Counted from the first letter of the stretch, positions 26,745 through 36,215 are shown. The stretch is 64,000 nucleotides of DNA from Niabella sp. (GCF_030150205.1 NZ_JASLGT010000002.1:1-64000), one strand, 5' to 3'. Translations and numbers: made by a program. The notes: a model not told the origin generated them from the letters alone.

Positions 26745-27080
26745 ATGGGAAAATTTGTAATTACCAAAAGAAAAAACGGCGAGTTCCAGTTTAACCTGAA
26801 AGCCGGCAATGGCCAGGTGATCCTTACCAGTGAAGGCTATACCACGAAAGCTGCCTGCGAAAATGGTATTGCTTCTGTACAAAAAAATGCACCGGATGAT
26901 GGCCATTATGAGCGTAAAACATCGTCTAACGGCAAACCTTTTTTTAATTTGAAAGCCGGTAATGGCCAGGTTATTGGCCAAAGTGAACTTTACGAGTCGG
27001 AAGCGGCACGGGAAAACGGTATTGAATCCGTAAAGAAGAATGCGCCGGATGCCGATACGGTGGATGAAACAGATGATTAA
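26745..27080 (+). CDS. YegP-family protein (DUF1508)
   Basis: Protein of 111 aa from ATG 26745; the in-frame TTG at 26718 adds nine residues unlike the family. It consists of two tandem DUF1508 repeats of about 48 residues (FVITKRKNGEFQFNLKAGNG and the second copy with GKPFFNLKAGNGQVI), each ending with the ENGI-SV-KNAP pattern. YegP forms a beta-sheet dimer; its function is unknown. A -7-like TAACTTTA lies at 26685-26692, and a strong terminator follows. Confidence 0.9.
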   Translation: MGKFVITKRKNGEFQFNLKAGNGQVILTSEGYTTKAACENGIASVQKNAPDDGHYERKTSSNGKPFFNLKAGNGQVIGQSELYESEAARENGIESVKKNAPDADTVDETDD

Positions 27081-27149
27081 GCTTCAGGAAGCCTGGTTCA
27101 TGCACGGATCTTAACGCACTTTTAAAACGCTCCCAGGGTGTTTTGTATT

Positions 27150-27195
27150 CCGGATGTAGACTGAATGGTTTCAGCTTACATCCGGTTTTATGTTT
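27150..27195 (+). terminator. Intrinsic terminator after the YegP gene
   Basis: CCGGATGTA (27150-27158) pairs with TACATCCGG (27177-27185), and the inner bases GACTGAA/TTTCAG extend the stem. A T-rich tail TTTTATGTTTT follows. Confidence 0.75.
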
Positions 27196-27226
27196 TATAA
27201 AGTGCACCTTTCCTGGCGCAATACTG

Positions 27227-28600
27227 TTATATTACTTTTTTTAAGGTTTTCAGTTTGCCTTTTAGTGAAGGATAAGCCAGGGGAATATCGGGCCAGTTGC
27301 GGGCTTTTAAAATGCCCTTTGCATGGCTGAAGGTTTCAAAAGAAAACCGGCCATGATAACGCCCGATGCCGCTATTGCCCCGGCCGCCGAAGGGCAGGTT
27401 TTTATTGAGGTAATGCATTGCTGCGGTGTTTACGCAGCCTCCGCCAAAGGACACCTGCTGCAGCCACCGGTCCGCTTCTTTTTTATCATTGGTAAACACA
27501 TAAAAGGCCAGCGGATTTTCATTTTGCCGGATGATCGCGAGTGCTTCCTCCTCTGTTTCATAACCAATGATGGGCAGCAGGGGCCCGAAAATTTCTTCTT
27601 TCATAATCGGTGCATCCATGGAAGGGGTATCGATCAGTGTGGGTGCAATGAATAATTGTTCTTCGTTGTGTTCGCCGCCATGAAGAATGGTTTGCCCGTC
27701 CATTAACTGCTTCAGGCGGTGAAAATGTTTATTGTTGATGATACGGCCATAGTCATAACTACTGATCGGATTTGCTCCGTAAAATTTCAGGATCGTGGTC
27801 TTTAGTAACTGAATAAACGCCGCCTTAACGGAATGGTGTACCAGCAGGTAATCGGGGGTGATACACATCTGCCCGGCATTGGAAAATTTGATATTGGTGA
27901 TCCGTTTGGCGGCTGTTTTTAAGGTGGCACCAGCGGTAACCAGCCCCGGACTTTTTCCGCCCAGTTCCAGTGTTACCGGTGTAAGCTGCGCCGCTGCCTT
28001 TTGATAGATGATCCGTCCTACGGCGGTACTTCCGGTATAAAAAACATGATCGTACCGGAAATGGTCCATTAACAGGGGAATGAGCGAAACGCCTTCCCCC
28101 GGCGCATACAGCACATAGTTGGAGGGAAAGGCCCCGCGGATGATCTGGCCCATAACCTTTTCCGTAGCAGCCGCCAGTTCACTGGGTTTTAATACTACGC
28201 AGTTGCCGGCGGCAAGAGCCCCAATCAACGGCATAAAAAGCAATTGAAACGGATAATTCCAGGGAGCGATAATCAATACCAGTCCCAGTGGCTCATAAAG
28301 GATACTGCTTTTGCCGGGTATATTAACGAGATTGGTTGCAACGGGTTGCGGCTCCATCCACTCATCCAGCGAACGGATACAGGCATCTATCTCCGAAATG
28401 ACCATTCCTGTTTCGGTGATCCAAACCTCTTCTTTGCTTTTATGCAGATCCTGGAACAATGCGTCATTCAATGCTTCTTCGTGGCGCAGGATGCTTTCTT
28501 TTAATTGCTGCAGTTGCTTTTTCCTGAATGGGAGGGAACGGGTGGCGCCGGTTTGGAAAAAGCTGCGCATGGTATTTAAATCGTTGCTCAGACCTGTCAT
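27227..28600 (-). CDS. Aldehyde dehydrogenase, ALDH3-like
   Basis: NAD(P)-dependent aldehyde dehydrogenase of 457 aa, without signal peptide. The coenzyme region has APWNYPFQL (112-120) and VVLKPSELA, then FYTGSTAVG. Glu212 in LELGGKSPGL is the general base and Cys246 in NAGQMCITPDYLL is the nucleophile. The CITPDY form and the short length mark the ALDH3 class, which oxidises medium and long-chain aldehydes. It is monocistronic, transcribed away from the position of the methyltransferase gene on the same strand (148-nt gap). Confidence 0.93.
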   Translation of the reverse strand: MTGLSNDLNTMRSFFQTGATRSLPFRKKQLQQLKESILRHEEALNDALFQDLHKSKEEVWITETGMVISEIDACIRSLDEWMEPQPVATNLVNIPGKSSILYEPLGLVLIIAPWNYPFQLLFMPLIGALAAGNCVVLKPSELAAATEKVMGQIIRGAFPSNYVLYAPGEGVSLIPLLMDHFRYDHVFYTGSTAVGRIIYQKAAAQLTPVTLELGGKSPGLVTAGATLKTAAKRITNIKFSNAGQMCITPDYLLVHHSVKAAFIQLLKTTILKFYGANPISSYDYGRIINNKHFHRLKQLMDGQTILHGGEHNEEQLFIAPTLIDTPSMDAPIMKEEIFGPLLPIIGYETEEEALAIIRQNENPLAFYVFTNDKKEADRWLQQVSFGGGCVNTAAMHYLNKNLPFGGRGNSGIGRYHGRFSFETFSHAKGILKARNWPDIPLAYPSLKGKLKTLKKVI

Positions 28601-28748
28601 AATGCTTTTGTTTATGCATCCTGTTTACATTGCTGCCGTTAGGGTACCGGGATATTGTTACGGGCATCTGTAAAAACAGGAGCTTTTCTTCGCCTGACAA
28701 ATTTCGACAAGATTTTTAAGAATGTCAAATGTACTTGATCAGCCGCAA

Positions 28749-29465
28749 CTATTTAAAAGCTGCAAAAGAAGCGAAGCAAAGGTGTTTGTGAAGCAGCGCT
28801 ACTGTTTTAAAGCCTGATTGTTGCAGCAGGCTGGCCTGGTAGCGCACGCTCCTGGGAGAGTCTTCTTTTTCGATATAGGCAAATACATGATCCCTGTAGG
28901 CTTCATCCTTCAGGCTGATGAGATAATTGCCATAATGTTGTTGAAAAAGCAGGTGCTGAAGCGCCGGGAGGTCTTCGGCCACCAGGTCAAAGATCCAGAT
29001 GCTGCCACCGGGTTTTAAAAGCCGGTAAAATTTTGCAAAAGCGGTTTCCCAATCGGCGTCATCCCGCAGATGATGCAGGGTGGCCGTGGCAATGATAATA
29101 TCATAGGCGTTTTCTTCCAGCATCGCCGTTCTGAAATCGCCCTTTATTGTGGTCACCTTGCCATTGGTATGCGGTTGTACGCGTTCTGCAGCCTTATCCA
29201 GCATGGGCTGACTCAGGTCTACCAGTGTTACATCCGGATGGGTAGTTGTTTTTGACAACAGCTTTACCGGGTAATTACCGGCGCCGCATCCAATGTCCAG
29301 TATTTTTTTCAGGTCCGGATGGGTGGCGATGATGCCGTCGGTGATCAGCTCCATGTTAAAAGCGGCGTCCAGCGTGGTCTGCTGCCCGGTTTCAAGATTT
29401 GAGAAACGCGCCACATCCCGGTCGAAGCGTTCCTCTATTTCCTTTAAGGTTGATTTCTGTTCCAT
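28749..29465 (-). CDS. Class I SAM-dependent methyltransferase
   Basis: Protein of 238 aa with a Rossmann methyltransferase core: motif I ILDIGCGAGNYPVKLL (about 76-91), an acidic strand end VTLVDLSQPML, motif III IIIATATLHHL and RLLKPGGSIWIFDLV. These mark a Methyltransf_25/11-type enzyme with unknown substrate. The N terminus (EERFDRDVARFSNLETGQ) resembles family members found beside LysR genes. The divergent LysR gene starts 82 nt away, and its probable operator lies in the gap, so the regulator may control this gene. Confidence 0.88.
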   Translation of the reverse strand: MEQKSTLKEIEERFDRDVARFSNLETGQQTTLDAAFNMELITDGIIATHPDLKKILDIGCGAGNYPVKLLSKTTTHPDVTLVDLSQPMLDKAAERVQPHTNGKVTTIKGDFRTAMLEENAYDIIIATATLHHLRDDADWETAFAKFYRLLKPGGSIWIFDLVAEDLPALQHLLFQQHYGNYLISLKDEAYRDHVFAYIEKEDSPRSVRYQASLLQQSGFKTVALLHKHLCFASFAAFK

Positions 29466-29499
29466 ATGTGGTTTTGATCCAAAATTAAAACGCTAATCG

Positions 29500-29546
29500 A
29501 TACTTTAAAATGCTATTTTTATCATTGATCAATACTTCAAAGGTAT
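29500..29546. promoter_or_regulatory. Probable LysR-type operator
   Basis: ATAC-N7-GTAT at 29532-29546 is a 15-bp LysR-type palindrome (T-N11-A) ending 1 nt before the lysR ATG. A related half site, ATACTTTAAAA, starts at 29500, 32 nt (three turns) upstream. This fits the two-site layout of LysR autoregulation and control of the divergent methyltransferase gene. Confidence 0.5.
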
Positions 29547-29547
29547 C

Positions 29548-30447
29548 ATGGAAATTCGTCATTTACTGTATTTTCAAATGCTTGCAAAAGAGCTGCATTT
29601 TGGAAAAGCGGCTGAAAAACTATTTATCTCGCAGCCGCCGTTAAGCCGGCAGATCCGGGAGCTTGAAACGGAACTTGGTCTGTTGCTGTTTGAGCGGAAT
29701 AACAAACGGGTGGCGCTTACGGAGGCCGGGCGGTATTTTTTATCGGAAAGTACAACCCTGCTGCAACAACTGGAAAAGGCGAAGCTAAAGGCGCGGCAGA
29801 TCCATGAATCCCTGGCGGGTACCTTCCGGCTGGGGTATATCAGCTCCACACCCCGGAGCGTTCTTGCCGGTATCCTGAAAACGGTAAAAGAACAATATCC
29901 ATTTTTACGGGTGAACCTGTATGAGGCGGCTACACAACGGCAACGGGCGGCGCTGGAAAGCGGCACGCTTGATTTGGGTATTATGCGGGCGCCCGTGTTA
30001 ACGCAACAACTGGAGCAACGGTTATTGCTGACGGAGTATTTTTGTCTGGCAAAGCCGAAGGGACAAAAGATACGCTTACGGGAGCTGGCTACACAACCTT
30101 TTGTTTCCTTCAATCAGGATGACGCACCGGATTACCATCAACAATTTATCCATTGCTGCCACCAGCTTGGATTTGAGCCACAGGTGGTGCACGCATGTAA
30201 TAATATGCCTTCGATCCTGGAACTGGTGGCCGGTGGTATGGGGGTAGCAATCGTTCCGCAATCGGTTCGGCGGTTATTCCGTTTTACGTACCTGGATTTT
30301 ATATCATTGCAGCAACTACCGGTACGTACGGAAACCGTGCTGGTTTTTGACCGTGAAAACCGGCAGCCTGCCTTACCGGTTTTTGTGTCCTTGCTGGAAA
30401 AGGCGTATAAGCATTTTGAACGCACCTTAAGGAAACGCAGCGCTTAG
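29548..30447 (+). CDS. LysR-family transcriptional regulator
   Basis: Regulator of 299 aa. The N-terminal winged HTH (1-60) has MEIRHLLYFQMLAKELHFGKAA, ISQPPLSRQIRELE and GLLLFERNNKRVALTEAG. The effector domain (about 90-290) has the LysR-substrate fold, with FRLGYISS at its start and the second lobe FVSFNQDD to GGMGVAIVPQSV. The residues resemble the CatR/BenM group more than CysB. It is divergent from a methyltransferase gene with a LysR-like palindrome between them. Confidence 0.93.
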   Translation: MEIRHLLYFQMLAKELHFGKAAEKLFISQPPLSRQIRELETELGLLLFERNNKRVALTEAGRYFLSESTTLLQQLEKAKLKARQIHESLAGTFRLGYISSTPRSVLAGILKTVKEQYPFLRVNLYEAATQRQRAALESGTLDLGIMRAPVLTQQLEQRLLLTEYFCLAKPKGQKIRLRELATQPFVSFNQDDAPDYHQQFIHCCHQLGFEPQVVHACNNMPSILELVAGGMGVAIVPQSVRRLFRFTYLDFISLQQLPVRTETVLVFDRENRQPALPVFVSLLEKAYKHFERTLRKRSA

Positions 30448-30495
30448 CAGGCAGGTGAATATGGCAGGGCATCTAAAATGTTGTAACTTTCATCT

Positions 30496-31344
30496 GTGAG
30501 AACAAAAGAACCTTTCCCCATTTTCGGGATCCGGGAATTTAATGCAACGCAACAATCCGAAGATCACCTGGCCTATCATGAGCTGCATGGGGAGCGGTCT
30601 ATTGAAAAGCCGCATAAACATGATTTTTTCTTATTTCTTTTATTCGAAAAAGGAAGCGGTGTTCATACCATCGATTTTGTAGATTATAAGGTGAAGCAGC
30701 ACCAGCTGCACCTCTTGTTCCCAGATCAGGTACATAGCTGGCAATTGGGAAAAATTACATCGGGGTTTCAGCTCATGATCAGCCGGCCGGTGTTTGAAAC
30801 CTTTTCCGATGCGCTGCGGTTTTCCTTTTTCCTGTATCAGCATCACCCGGTACTGGATCTTCCGGAGCCTGTATTTAAAAAACTGCTGTATGAATTCCGC
30901 TCTGTAAAAGAAGAACTGGAACAACATCCGGTTCAATCGGAGATCATCACGCTTCGTACCCGTTTAATCGCGCAGCTGGCCAGCAGGGAAGCCGAACGGG
31001 AATTTGAAGATTTTGAGGTATACAGGGCGCGCCCGGTATTGTTAAAATACCAATCGCTGGTAGATCTTCATTTTAAGGAGCAGAAATCGGTGACCTTCTA
31101 TGCGGGTCAGCTACATATAACAGCCAACTACTTAAACATTCTCTGCAAACGGCATTTTCATGTGCCGGCCACGTTCCTGATCCAGAGCCGTGTGATACTG
31201 GAGGCAAAACGGCTGCTGCAGGTTTCCGAAAAATCGATAAAGGAAATAGCTTATGAGCTGGGGTTTAGCGATCTTGCCTATTTCTCCAATTTTTTTAAAA
31301 GTAAAACCGGATTCGGCCCAAGGGAGTTCCGGGATCAGTTATAA
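30496..31344 (+). CDS. AraC-family transcriptional regulator
   Basis: Regulator of 282 aa starting at GTG 30496, 4 nt after a -7-like TAACTTTC (30484-30491). An N-terminal cupin-like sensor (about 20-110, EKPHKHDFFLFLLFEKGSGVHTIDF) is followed by a linker and two HTH motifs of the AraC type (about 190-282: TFYAGQLHITANYLNILCKR and KSIKEIAYELGFSDLAYFSN, ending GFGPREFRDQL). The ligand is unknown. The amidohydrolase gene downstream may be a target. Confidence 0.92.
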   Translation: MRTKEPFPIFGIREFNATQQSEDHLAYHELHGERSIEKPHKHDFFLFLLFEKGSGVHTIDFVDYKVKQHQLHLLFPDQVHSWQLGKITSGFQLMISRPVFETFSDALRFSFFLYQHHPVLDLPEPVFKKLLYEFRSVKEELEQHPVQSEIITLRTRLIAQLASREAEREFEDFEVYRARPVLLKYQSLVDLHFKEQKSVTFYAGQLHITANYLNILCKRHFHVPATFLIQSRVILEAKRLLQVSEKSIKEIAYELGFSDLAYFSNFFKSKTGFGPREFRDQL

Positions 31345-31395
31345 ATATTACAAGTTATGGCATAAATCCTCCATCGCCGGGATAAAGGCGGGTGC

Positions 31396-31403
31396 TAATT
31401 TTG
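31396..31403 (+). promoter_or_regulatory. -7 promoter element of the amidohydrolase gene
   Basis: TAATTTTG is a full match to TAnnTTTG, 17 nt before the ATG at 31421. Confidence 0.55.
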
Positions 31404-31420
31404 TAAAAAATTAAAGCATT

Positions 31421-32749
31421 ATGGTACCCCGATCCATTTCCCGGAAAGATTTTATTAAGAACTCTTCCATTCTTTTTGCAGCCGGCAGCAGTTTACTGGC
31501 TACCGGACAGGCAGTTGCCGCAAGCAATCCAGCGATGGCGGCACCCGGAAAAACGCTTACATTAAAGAATGTGCGATTGGAAACCGGTTTTGAATATGAG
31601 GGGGAGGAAGTGAGTGGTACAAAAACGGAATTGTTCACCATTGAGATCAGCGACGGGAAAATAAAATCGGTATTGCCCAATAATCCTGCGGCAAAAGGTA
31701 TCGATGCCAAAGGGTTATTATTATTGCCGGCCTTCAAGGAAATGCATATTCACCTGGATAAAACCTACTATGGTGAAAAATGGAAGGCTACCGGTAAACG
31801 GCAGGGTGGGGTAAAGGGCATGATCGCCCTGGAGCAGCAGATCATTCCGGAATTGCTGAAAAATTCTACTTACAAGGCAGAAAAACTGATCGAACTGCTG
31901 CAGTCGAAGGGTAGCAATATCGCCCGTAGTCATGTTAACATCGAGCCCACTTCAAAGCTGGATTCGTTAAAGCATCTGCAGCAGGCACTGGAGCATAAAA
32001 AGGATACATTTGAAGCCGAACTGGTGGCTTTTCCGCAGCACGGTATCTTTTATACAGATTCAGCGGCCCTGATGAAGGAAGCGGCACAGATGGGGGTAGA
32101 CTATATCGGAGGGCTGGATCCTACATCCATCGATGGCAGCATTGAGAAGAGTATGGACTTTGTAGTGCAATTGGCACTGGATTATAAAAAAGGCATCGAT
32201 ATTCATTTACATGAAGGCGGCGAATCCGGTGTGAAGACTATTGAATACCTGGTGAACAAGGTGAATGAAAATCCGGTTTTAAAAGGAAAAACGTTTATTA
32301 GTCATTGTTTTGCCCTGGCCTATCTCGACCGGAAGAAGCAGGAGGAAATGGCGGAGAAAATGGGAAATGCCGGGGTGGGCGTTATGTCTACGATTCCGTT
32401 TGGCGGCATGATCATGCCCATTCCTACTTTGTATAAATATGGGGTAGATGTACGTGCGGGAAATGACTGTATCATCGACCATTGGAACACGTTTGGCTCC
32501 GGAAGTGTGTTGCAGAAAACCAATCTTGCAGCCCAATTGTATGGCTACCGTACCGAATTTGATTTGTCGCGCATCCTGAAGCTGGCTACTCATAATGTAC
32601 TGCCGCTGGATGATAAGGGGAACCGGCAATGGCCGAAGGCAGGAGACAGGGCAGACCTGGTATTGATCGATGCCAGCTGCTCGGCAGAAGCCGTATCCCG
32701 TATTTCGCCGGTGCGCTCCCTCATTCACCGCGGCAATGTTGTATTTTAA
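31421..32749 (+). CDS. Cytosine deaminase-like amidohydrolase, exported
   Basis: Metal-dependent hydrolase of 442 aa. The N terminus (SRKDFIKNSSILFAAGSSLLA) resembles a Tat signal with Arg-Lys instead of Arg-Arg. The amidohydrolase metal site shows HIHLDK (His109, His111), DIHLHEGGE (His262, His264), ISHCFALA (His295) and RAGNDCIIDHW (Asp349, Asp353). These fit the cytosine deaminase/isopropylammelide hydrolase group. The substrate is unknown. An ankyrin lipoprotein gene starts 11 nt after its stop, so the two probably form an operon. Confidence 0.87.
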   Translation: MVPRSISRKDFIKNSSILFAAGSSLLATGQAVAASNPAMAAPGKTLTLKNVRLETGFEYEGEEVSGTKTELFTIEISDGKIKSVLPNNPAAKGIDAKGLLLLPAFKEMHIHLDKTYYGEKWKATGKRQGGVKGMIALEQQIIPELLKNSTYKAEKLIELLQSKGSNIARSHVNIEPTSKLDSLKHLQQALEHKKDTFEAELVAFPQHGIFYTDSAALMKEAAQMGVDYIGGLDPTSIDGSIEKSMDFVVQLALDYKKGIDIHLHEGGESGVKTIEYLVNKVNENPVLKGKTFISHCFALAYLDRKKQEEMAEKMGNAGVGVMSTIPFGGMIMPIPTLYKYGVDVRAGNDCIIDHWNTFGSGSVLQKTNLAAQLYGYRTEFDLSRILKLATHNVLPLDDKGNRQWPKAGDRADLVLIDASCSAEAVSRISPVRSLIHRGNVVF

Positions 32750-32760
32750 ATAGTCGTGTT

Positions 32761-33450
32761 ATGCATTATTTACTTTTGGTGTGCGCGGTATTTATACTGA
32801 ATGCCTGCCAGGCAAAAACAAATAGTCCGGATATGAATACACAGCGTACAGGAATCATCGAAGCCGTAGAAAAAAATCAGCTATCGGTGGTGGAAGCCGA
32901 ATTGAAAAAAGGTGTGGATGTAAATACTACTGATAAGCAAAAGAAATCCCTGTTATTGATCGCTACGCAGGCCAACAACCTGGAGATGGCTAAGTTACTG
33001 GTGGCACATGGTGCGAATGTGAATCAGCAGGATCAGATTCATGACAGTCCGTTTTTATATGCAGGAGCAGCCGGACTGACGGACCTGGTAAAACTCTTCC
33101 TGGAGCACGGAGCCCGCTTTGACCTGTTTAACCGGTATAATGGTACGGCACTTATTCCTGCCTGCGAACGGGGGCATATCGAAGTAGTGAAGATCCTGGC
33201 AAATACAAAAGGGTTTCCAATTGATCACGTAAACCGTTTGGGCTGGACGGCATTGATGGAGGCTGTTGTATTGGGCAACGGATCCGCAAAGTATGTAACG
33301 GTGGTGCAGCTGCTGGTAGACGCAGGATGTAATATCCAGATCCCCGACCATGATGGGGTTACGGCGTTGCAACATGCCCGCTCCAGGGGGTATACAGATA
33401 TCGTTGCTGTTTTGGAAAAAGCAGCGGCGAAAATGATCAATAAAAAATAA
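32761..33450 (+). CDS. Ankyrin-repeat lipoprotein
   Basis: Protein of 229 aa from ATG 32761; the frame opens earlier inside the amidohydrolase gene, but only this start gives a lipoprotein signal (LLLVCAVFILNAC). Five ankyrin repeats follow (for example AVEKNQLSVVEAELKKGVDV, LLVAHGANVNQQDQIHDSPF, VNRLGWTALMEAVVLG and DHDGVTALQHARSRGYTDIV). Such proteins usually bind protein partners. Next to an exported amidohydrolase it could be an immunity or cofactor-type partner, as with catalase AnkB, but this is inference. Confidence 0.87.
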   Translation: MHYLLLVCAVFILNACQAKTNSPDMNTQRTGIIEAVEKNQLSVVEAELKKGVDVNTTDKQKKSLLLIATQANNLEMAKLLVAHGANVNQQDQIHDSPFLYAGAAGLTDLVKLFLEHGARFDLFNRYNGTALIPACERGHIEVVKILANTKGFPIDHVNRLGWTALMEAVVLGNGSAKYVTVVQLLVDAGCNIQIPDHDGVTALQHARSRGYTDIVAVLEKAAAKMINKK

Positions 33451-33487
33451 CAGACCGTATGAATGTGTTTATATACTGTTCAATAAC

Positions 33488-33511
33488 GGAAGAGCCCTTA
33501 GGGGCTTTTCC
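33488..33511 (+). terminator. Intrinsic terminator after the ankyrin gene
   Basis: GGAAGAGCCC pairs with GGGCTTTTCC (one G-U pair) around a TTAG loop. The T content of the right arm serves as a short tail. Confidence 0.6.
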
Positions 33512-33610
33512 AATTAAGAAGCATCCGGTGATGTTGGAACTGGTGGTTGCAAACGCCTATTAACCGGAAAGAAAAGTGGATCCCGTTTACGGATCAATAA
33601 CCTGATTATT

Positions 33611-34879
33611 ATGAGTACTACGAATAGTGAAATGTTACAGGAACCTTTGGAAACAACCAAGGTGAAAATACACCGGGCACAGCGCCCGGAACAAACGCCT
33701 GCCCGGCCGCCACTGAGCCGCGGAACGCTTTGGCTGATGACGATCGCCACCGGAGTAGTGGTGGGCAATAACTATTATAACCAGCCATTGCTGGGGCTGA
33801 TGGCCCGGGATTTTGGTGTAAGTGAGGGCCGTATCAGCAATATCGCCATGCTGACGCAGGTGGGCTTTGCCCTGGGGCTGTTGCTGATTGTACCGCTGGG
33901 TGATATGCTCAGGCGCCGGCGTTTAATTCTTATAGATTTTGGTTTGATCATCCTGTCACTGATCGGTATGACCATTGCGCCTTCGGTGGGATGGTTGTTC
34001 CTGGCCAGCTTTATGGTCGGGTTTACCTCGGTGCTGCCGCAATTGTTTGTGCCCATGGCGGCGGAACTGGCGGCAAAGGAAAAGCAAAGCGCCGCTATCG
34101 GTATGGTGATGAGCGGACTGTTGCTGGGGATCTTATTGTCGCGCGTGGTAAGCGGGGTGGTAGGTGATCTGTGGGGCTGGAAAGTGATGTACTATATTGC
34201 TACGGGCGCGATGGTATTGCTGGCGGGGTTAATTGCATTAAAGCTGCCGGAAGTACATCCGTCTTTTAAGGGGAGCTATGGATCATTGATGCGGTCCCTG
34301 GTCCATCTCACCCGCACACAGCCGGTGCTGCGCCTGGCGGCATTTCGCGGAGCGATGGGGTTTGCGGCATTTAGTGCGTTCTGGACCACCCTGGTATTTC
34401 ACCTGGAAGAGGCGCCGTTTCATGCCGGTGCGGCAGTTGCCGGTTCCTTTGGTATTATTGGAGCAGTGGGTGCGCTGGCTGCTGCCCTGGTGGGCCGGGT
34501 GGCCCGGAAAGTGACGCCATCGAAGATTATTTCGTCGGCCATTGTGATGCTGATCCTGAGCTGGGGTATTTTTTACATCGGTGGTTATACGTATATAGGG
34601 TTGATCATCGGGGTAATCCTGCTCGACCTGGGATTACAATCCATGCATATCCTGAACCAATCCTCCTTTTTTGCTTTAAACCTGGGTGCCAATAACCGGC
34701 TGAATACCGTTTATATGTTCAGCTATTTTATAGGTGGCGCGGCCGGTACATACCTGGCGGCACAAGCCTGGAAGTATGGACATTGGAACGGCGTAGTGGC
34801 CATTGGTACGGCCTTTACGGTACTGGCCCTGGTGGCCCACCTGGTCTATGGCCGGCGTGTGGTTGCCCGGAAGGGATAA
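33611..34879 (+). CDS. MFS transporter
   Basis: Major facilitator permease of 422 aa with about 12 membrane helices. The N-terminal 35 residues are polar and unusual. The first-half signature (loop 2-3) reads PLGDMLRRRRLILIDFG, and the start of the helix bundle is TIATGVVVGNNYYNQPLLGLMA, typical of a Bacteroidota and proteobacterial group related to drug or arabinose efflux permeases. The substrate is unknown. The gene stands alone, between a terminator and dprA. Confidence 0.92.
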   Translation: MSTTNSEMLQEPLETTKVKIHRAQRPEQTPARPPLSRGTLWLMTIATGVVVGNNYYNQPLLGLMARDFGVSEGRISNIAMLTQVGFALGLLLIVPLGDMLRRRRLILIDFGLIILSLIGMTIAPSVGWLFLASFMVGFTSVLPQLFVPMAAELAAKEKQSAAIGMVMSGLLLGILLSRVVSGVVGDLWGWKVMYYIATGAMVLLAGLIALKLPEVHPSFKGSYGSLMRSLVHLTRTQPVLRLAAFRGAMGFAAFSAFWTTLVFHLEEAPFHAGAAVAGSFGIIGAVGALAAALVGRVARKVTPSKIISSAIVMLILSWGIFYIGGYTYIGLIIGVILLDLGLQSMHILNQSSFFALNLGANNRLNTVYMFSYFIGGAAGTYLAAQAWKYGHWNGVVAIGTAFTVLALVAHLVYGRRVVARKG

Positions 34880-35039
34880 TGGTTTCCATGCCACAAAGCT
34901 CCTGCATTTGAAACTGAATGTTTGTATCGCAGGCGCTCTTTTGACGGAACTGCGATCGAAAATGAACCTGTGACTCAGTGCTTCTGCGGCACCGGAAAAA
35001 ATGCAAAAATCTTTGTATCTTTAATATAAAGATGACCTA

Positions 35040-36137
35040 ATGGAGCACCCGCTGATGTACCGTATTGCCCTGACCCTTGTTCCCAATATCGGGCCTGTTA
35101 TTGCACGGCTGTTGTTACAGCATTTACAACCGGAAGAGATCTTTACTGCACGAAGAGCTGTATTGGAAGGCATTGAAGGCCTGGGTAAGTTGCGGGTTGA
35201 TAGTATTCTGAAATTTAAAGATTTTTCACAGGCGGAGAAGGAGCTGGAGTTTATTGAAAAGCACGGGGTCCAGCCGCTTTTTCTTACAGATGATGCTTAT
35301 CCGCAGCGGTTGCTGAATTGCTATGATGCGCCGGTGCTTTTGTATTATAAGGGCAGTGCCAATCTGAATCAATCCCGTATTGTGGCTATTGTAGGCTCCC
35401 GGGTTCATACAGAATATGGCCGGTTGGCCTGTGAACACCTGGTGAGTGAATTGCAGGGGAGTGGTGCGCTGGTCATTAGCGGGCTGGCGTATGGCATCGA
35501 TTCGCTGGTACATAAATATTCCCTGGCGGCCAGCCTGGAAACGGTAGGGGTACTGGCACATGGGCTGGATAAGCTATATCCGCCGGAACATTTTGCGATG
35601 GCGAAGGAAATGACCGGACAGGGCGGTTTGCTGACGGAGTTTGTAACCGGAACTCAGCCGGACCGGCATCATTTCCCCAGCCGGAACCGGATCGTGGCGG
35701 GCATGAGCGATGCTACCGTGGTGGTGGAAACAGAGATCAAGGGAGGAAGTATGATCACCGCGGAGTTGGCGAATGGATATTACAAGGATGTATTTGCCTT
35801 TCCCGGAAGAACTTCAGATAAAAAAAGTAGTGGCTGTAATCATCTGATCAAAACCAACCGGGCACAGCTGCTGACGGATGGAGAGCAGCTATTGGAAACC
35901 ATGGGCTGGGTAGCAACAAAGAAGCCGGTAAAAAAACAAACAAAGGAATTGTTTATCGAGTTGTCGGCCGAAGAACAGGCCATTGTAACACTTTTGCAGG
36001 AGCGGCAACAGGCAGATATTGATGAATTGCACCTGCGTTCGGGCTTAAGCACCAGCCGGGTTGCCGTGGCCGTGCTTAACCTGGAAATGCAGAATGTAAT
36101 CCAGGCACTGCCGGGGAAGATGTACCAGCTGCTGTAA
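35040..36137 (+). CDS. dprA: DNA-processing protein DprA
   Basis: Protein of 365 aa that loads RecA on incoming single-stranded DNA during natural transformation. An N-terminal helical HhH-like part (about 8-70, LVPNIGPVIARLLLQHL) precedes the Rossmann-like DprA domain (about 75-290: VAIVGSRVHTEYGRLACEHL, GLAYGIDSLVHKYSL, HHFPSRNRIVAGMSDATVVV and DVFAFPGRTSDKKSSGCNHL). A C-terminal winged helix occupies about 305-365. It is monocistronic, with a -7-like TATCTTTA at 35016-35023. No comEC or other competence gene is in the window. Confidence 0.96.
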   Translation: MEHPLMYRIALTLVPNIGPVIARLLLQHLQPEEIFTARRAVLEGIEGLGKLRVDSILKFKDFSQAEKELEFIEKHGVQPLFLTDDAYPQRLLNCYDAPVLLYYKGSANLNQSRIVAIVGSRVHTEYGRLACEHLVSELQGSGALVISGLAYGIDSLVHKYSLAASLETVGVLAHGLDKLYPPEHFAMAKEMTGQGGLLTEFVTGTQPDRHHFPSRNRIVAGMSDATVVVETEIKGGSMITAELANGYYKDVFAFPGRTSDKKSSGCNHLIKTNRAQLLTDGEQLLETMGWVATKKPVKKQTKELFIELSAEEQAIVTLLQERQQADIDELHLRSGLSTSRVAVAVLNLEMQNVIQALPGKMYQLL

Positions 36138-36215
36138 CTGTCCATTGTTGTTGGGCAACCGGATTATCTTACCAGGGGCTTATCCGTATTCCTCTCATTA
36201 TTACAAGATGCCATT

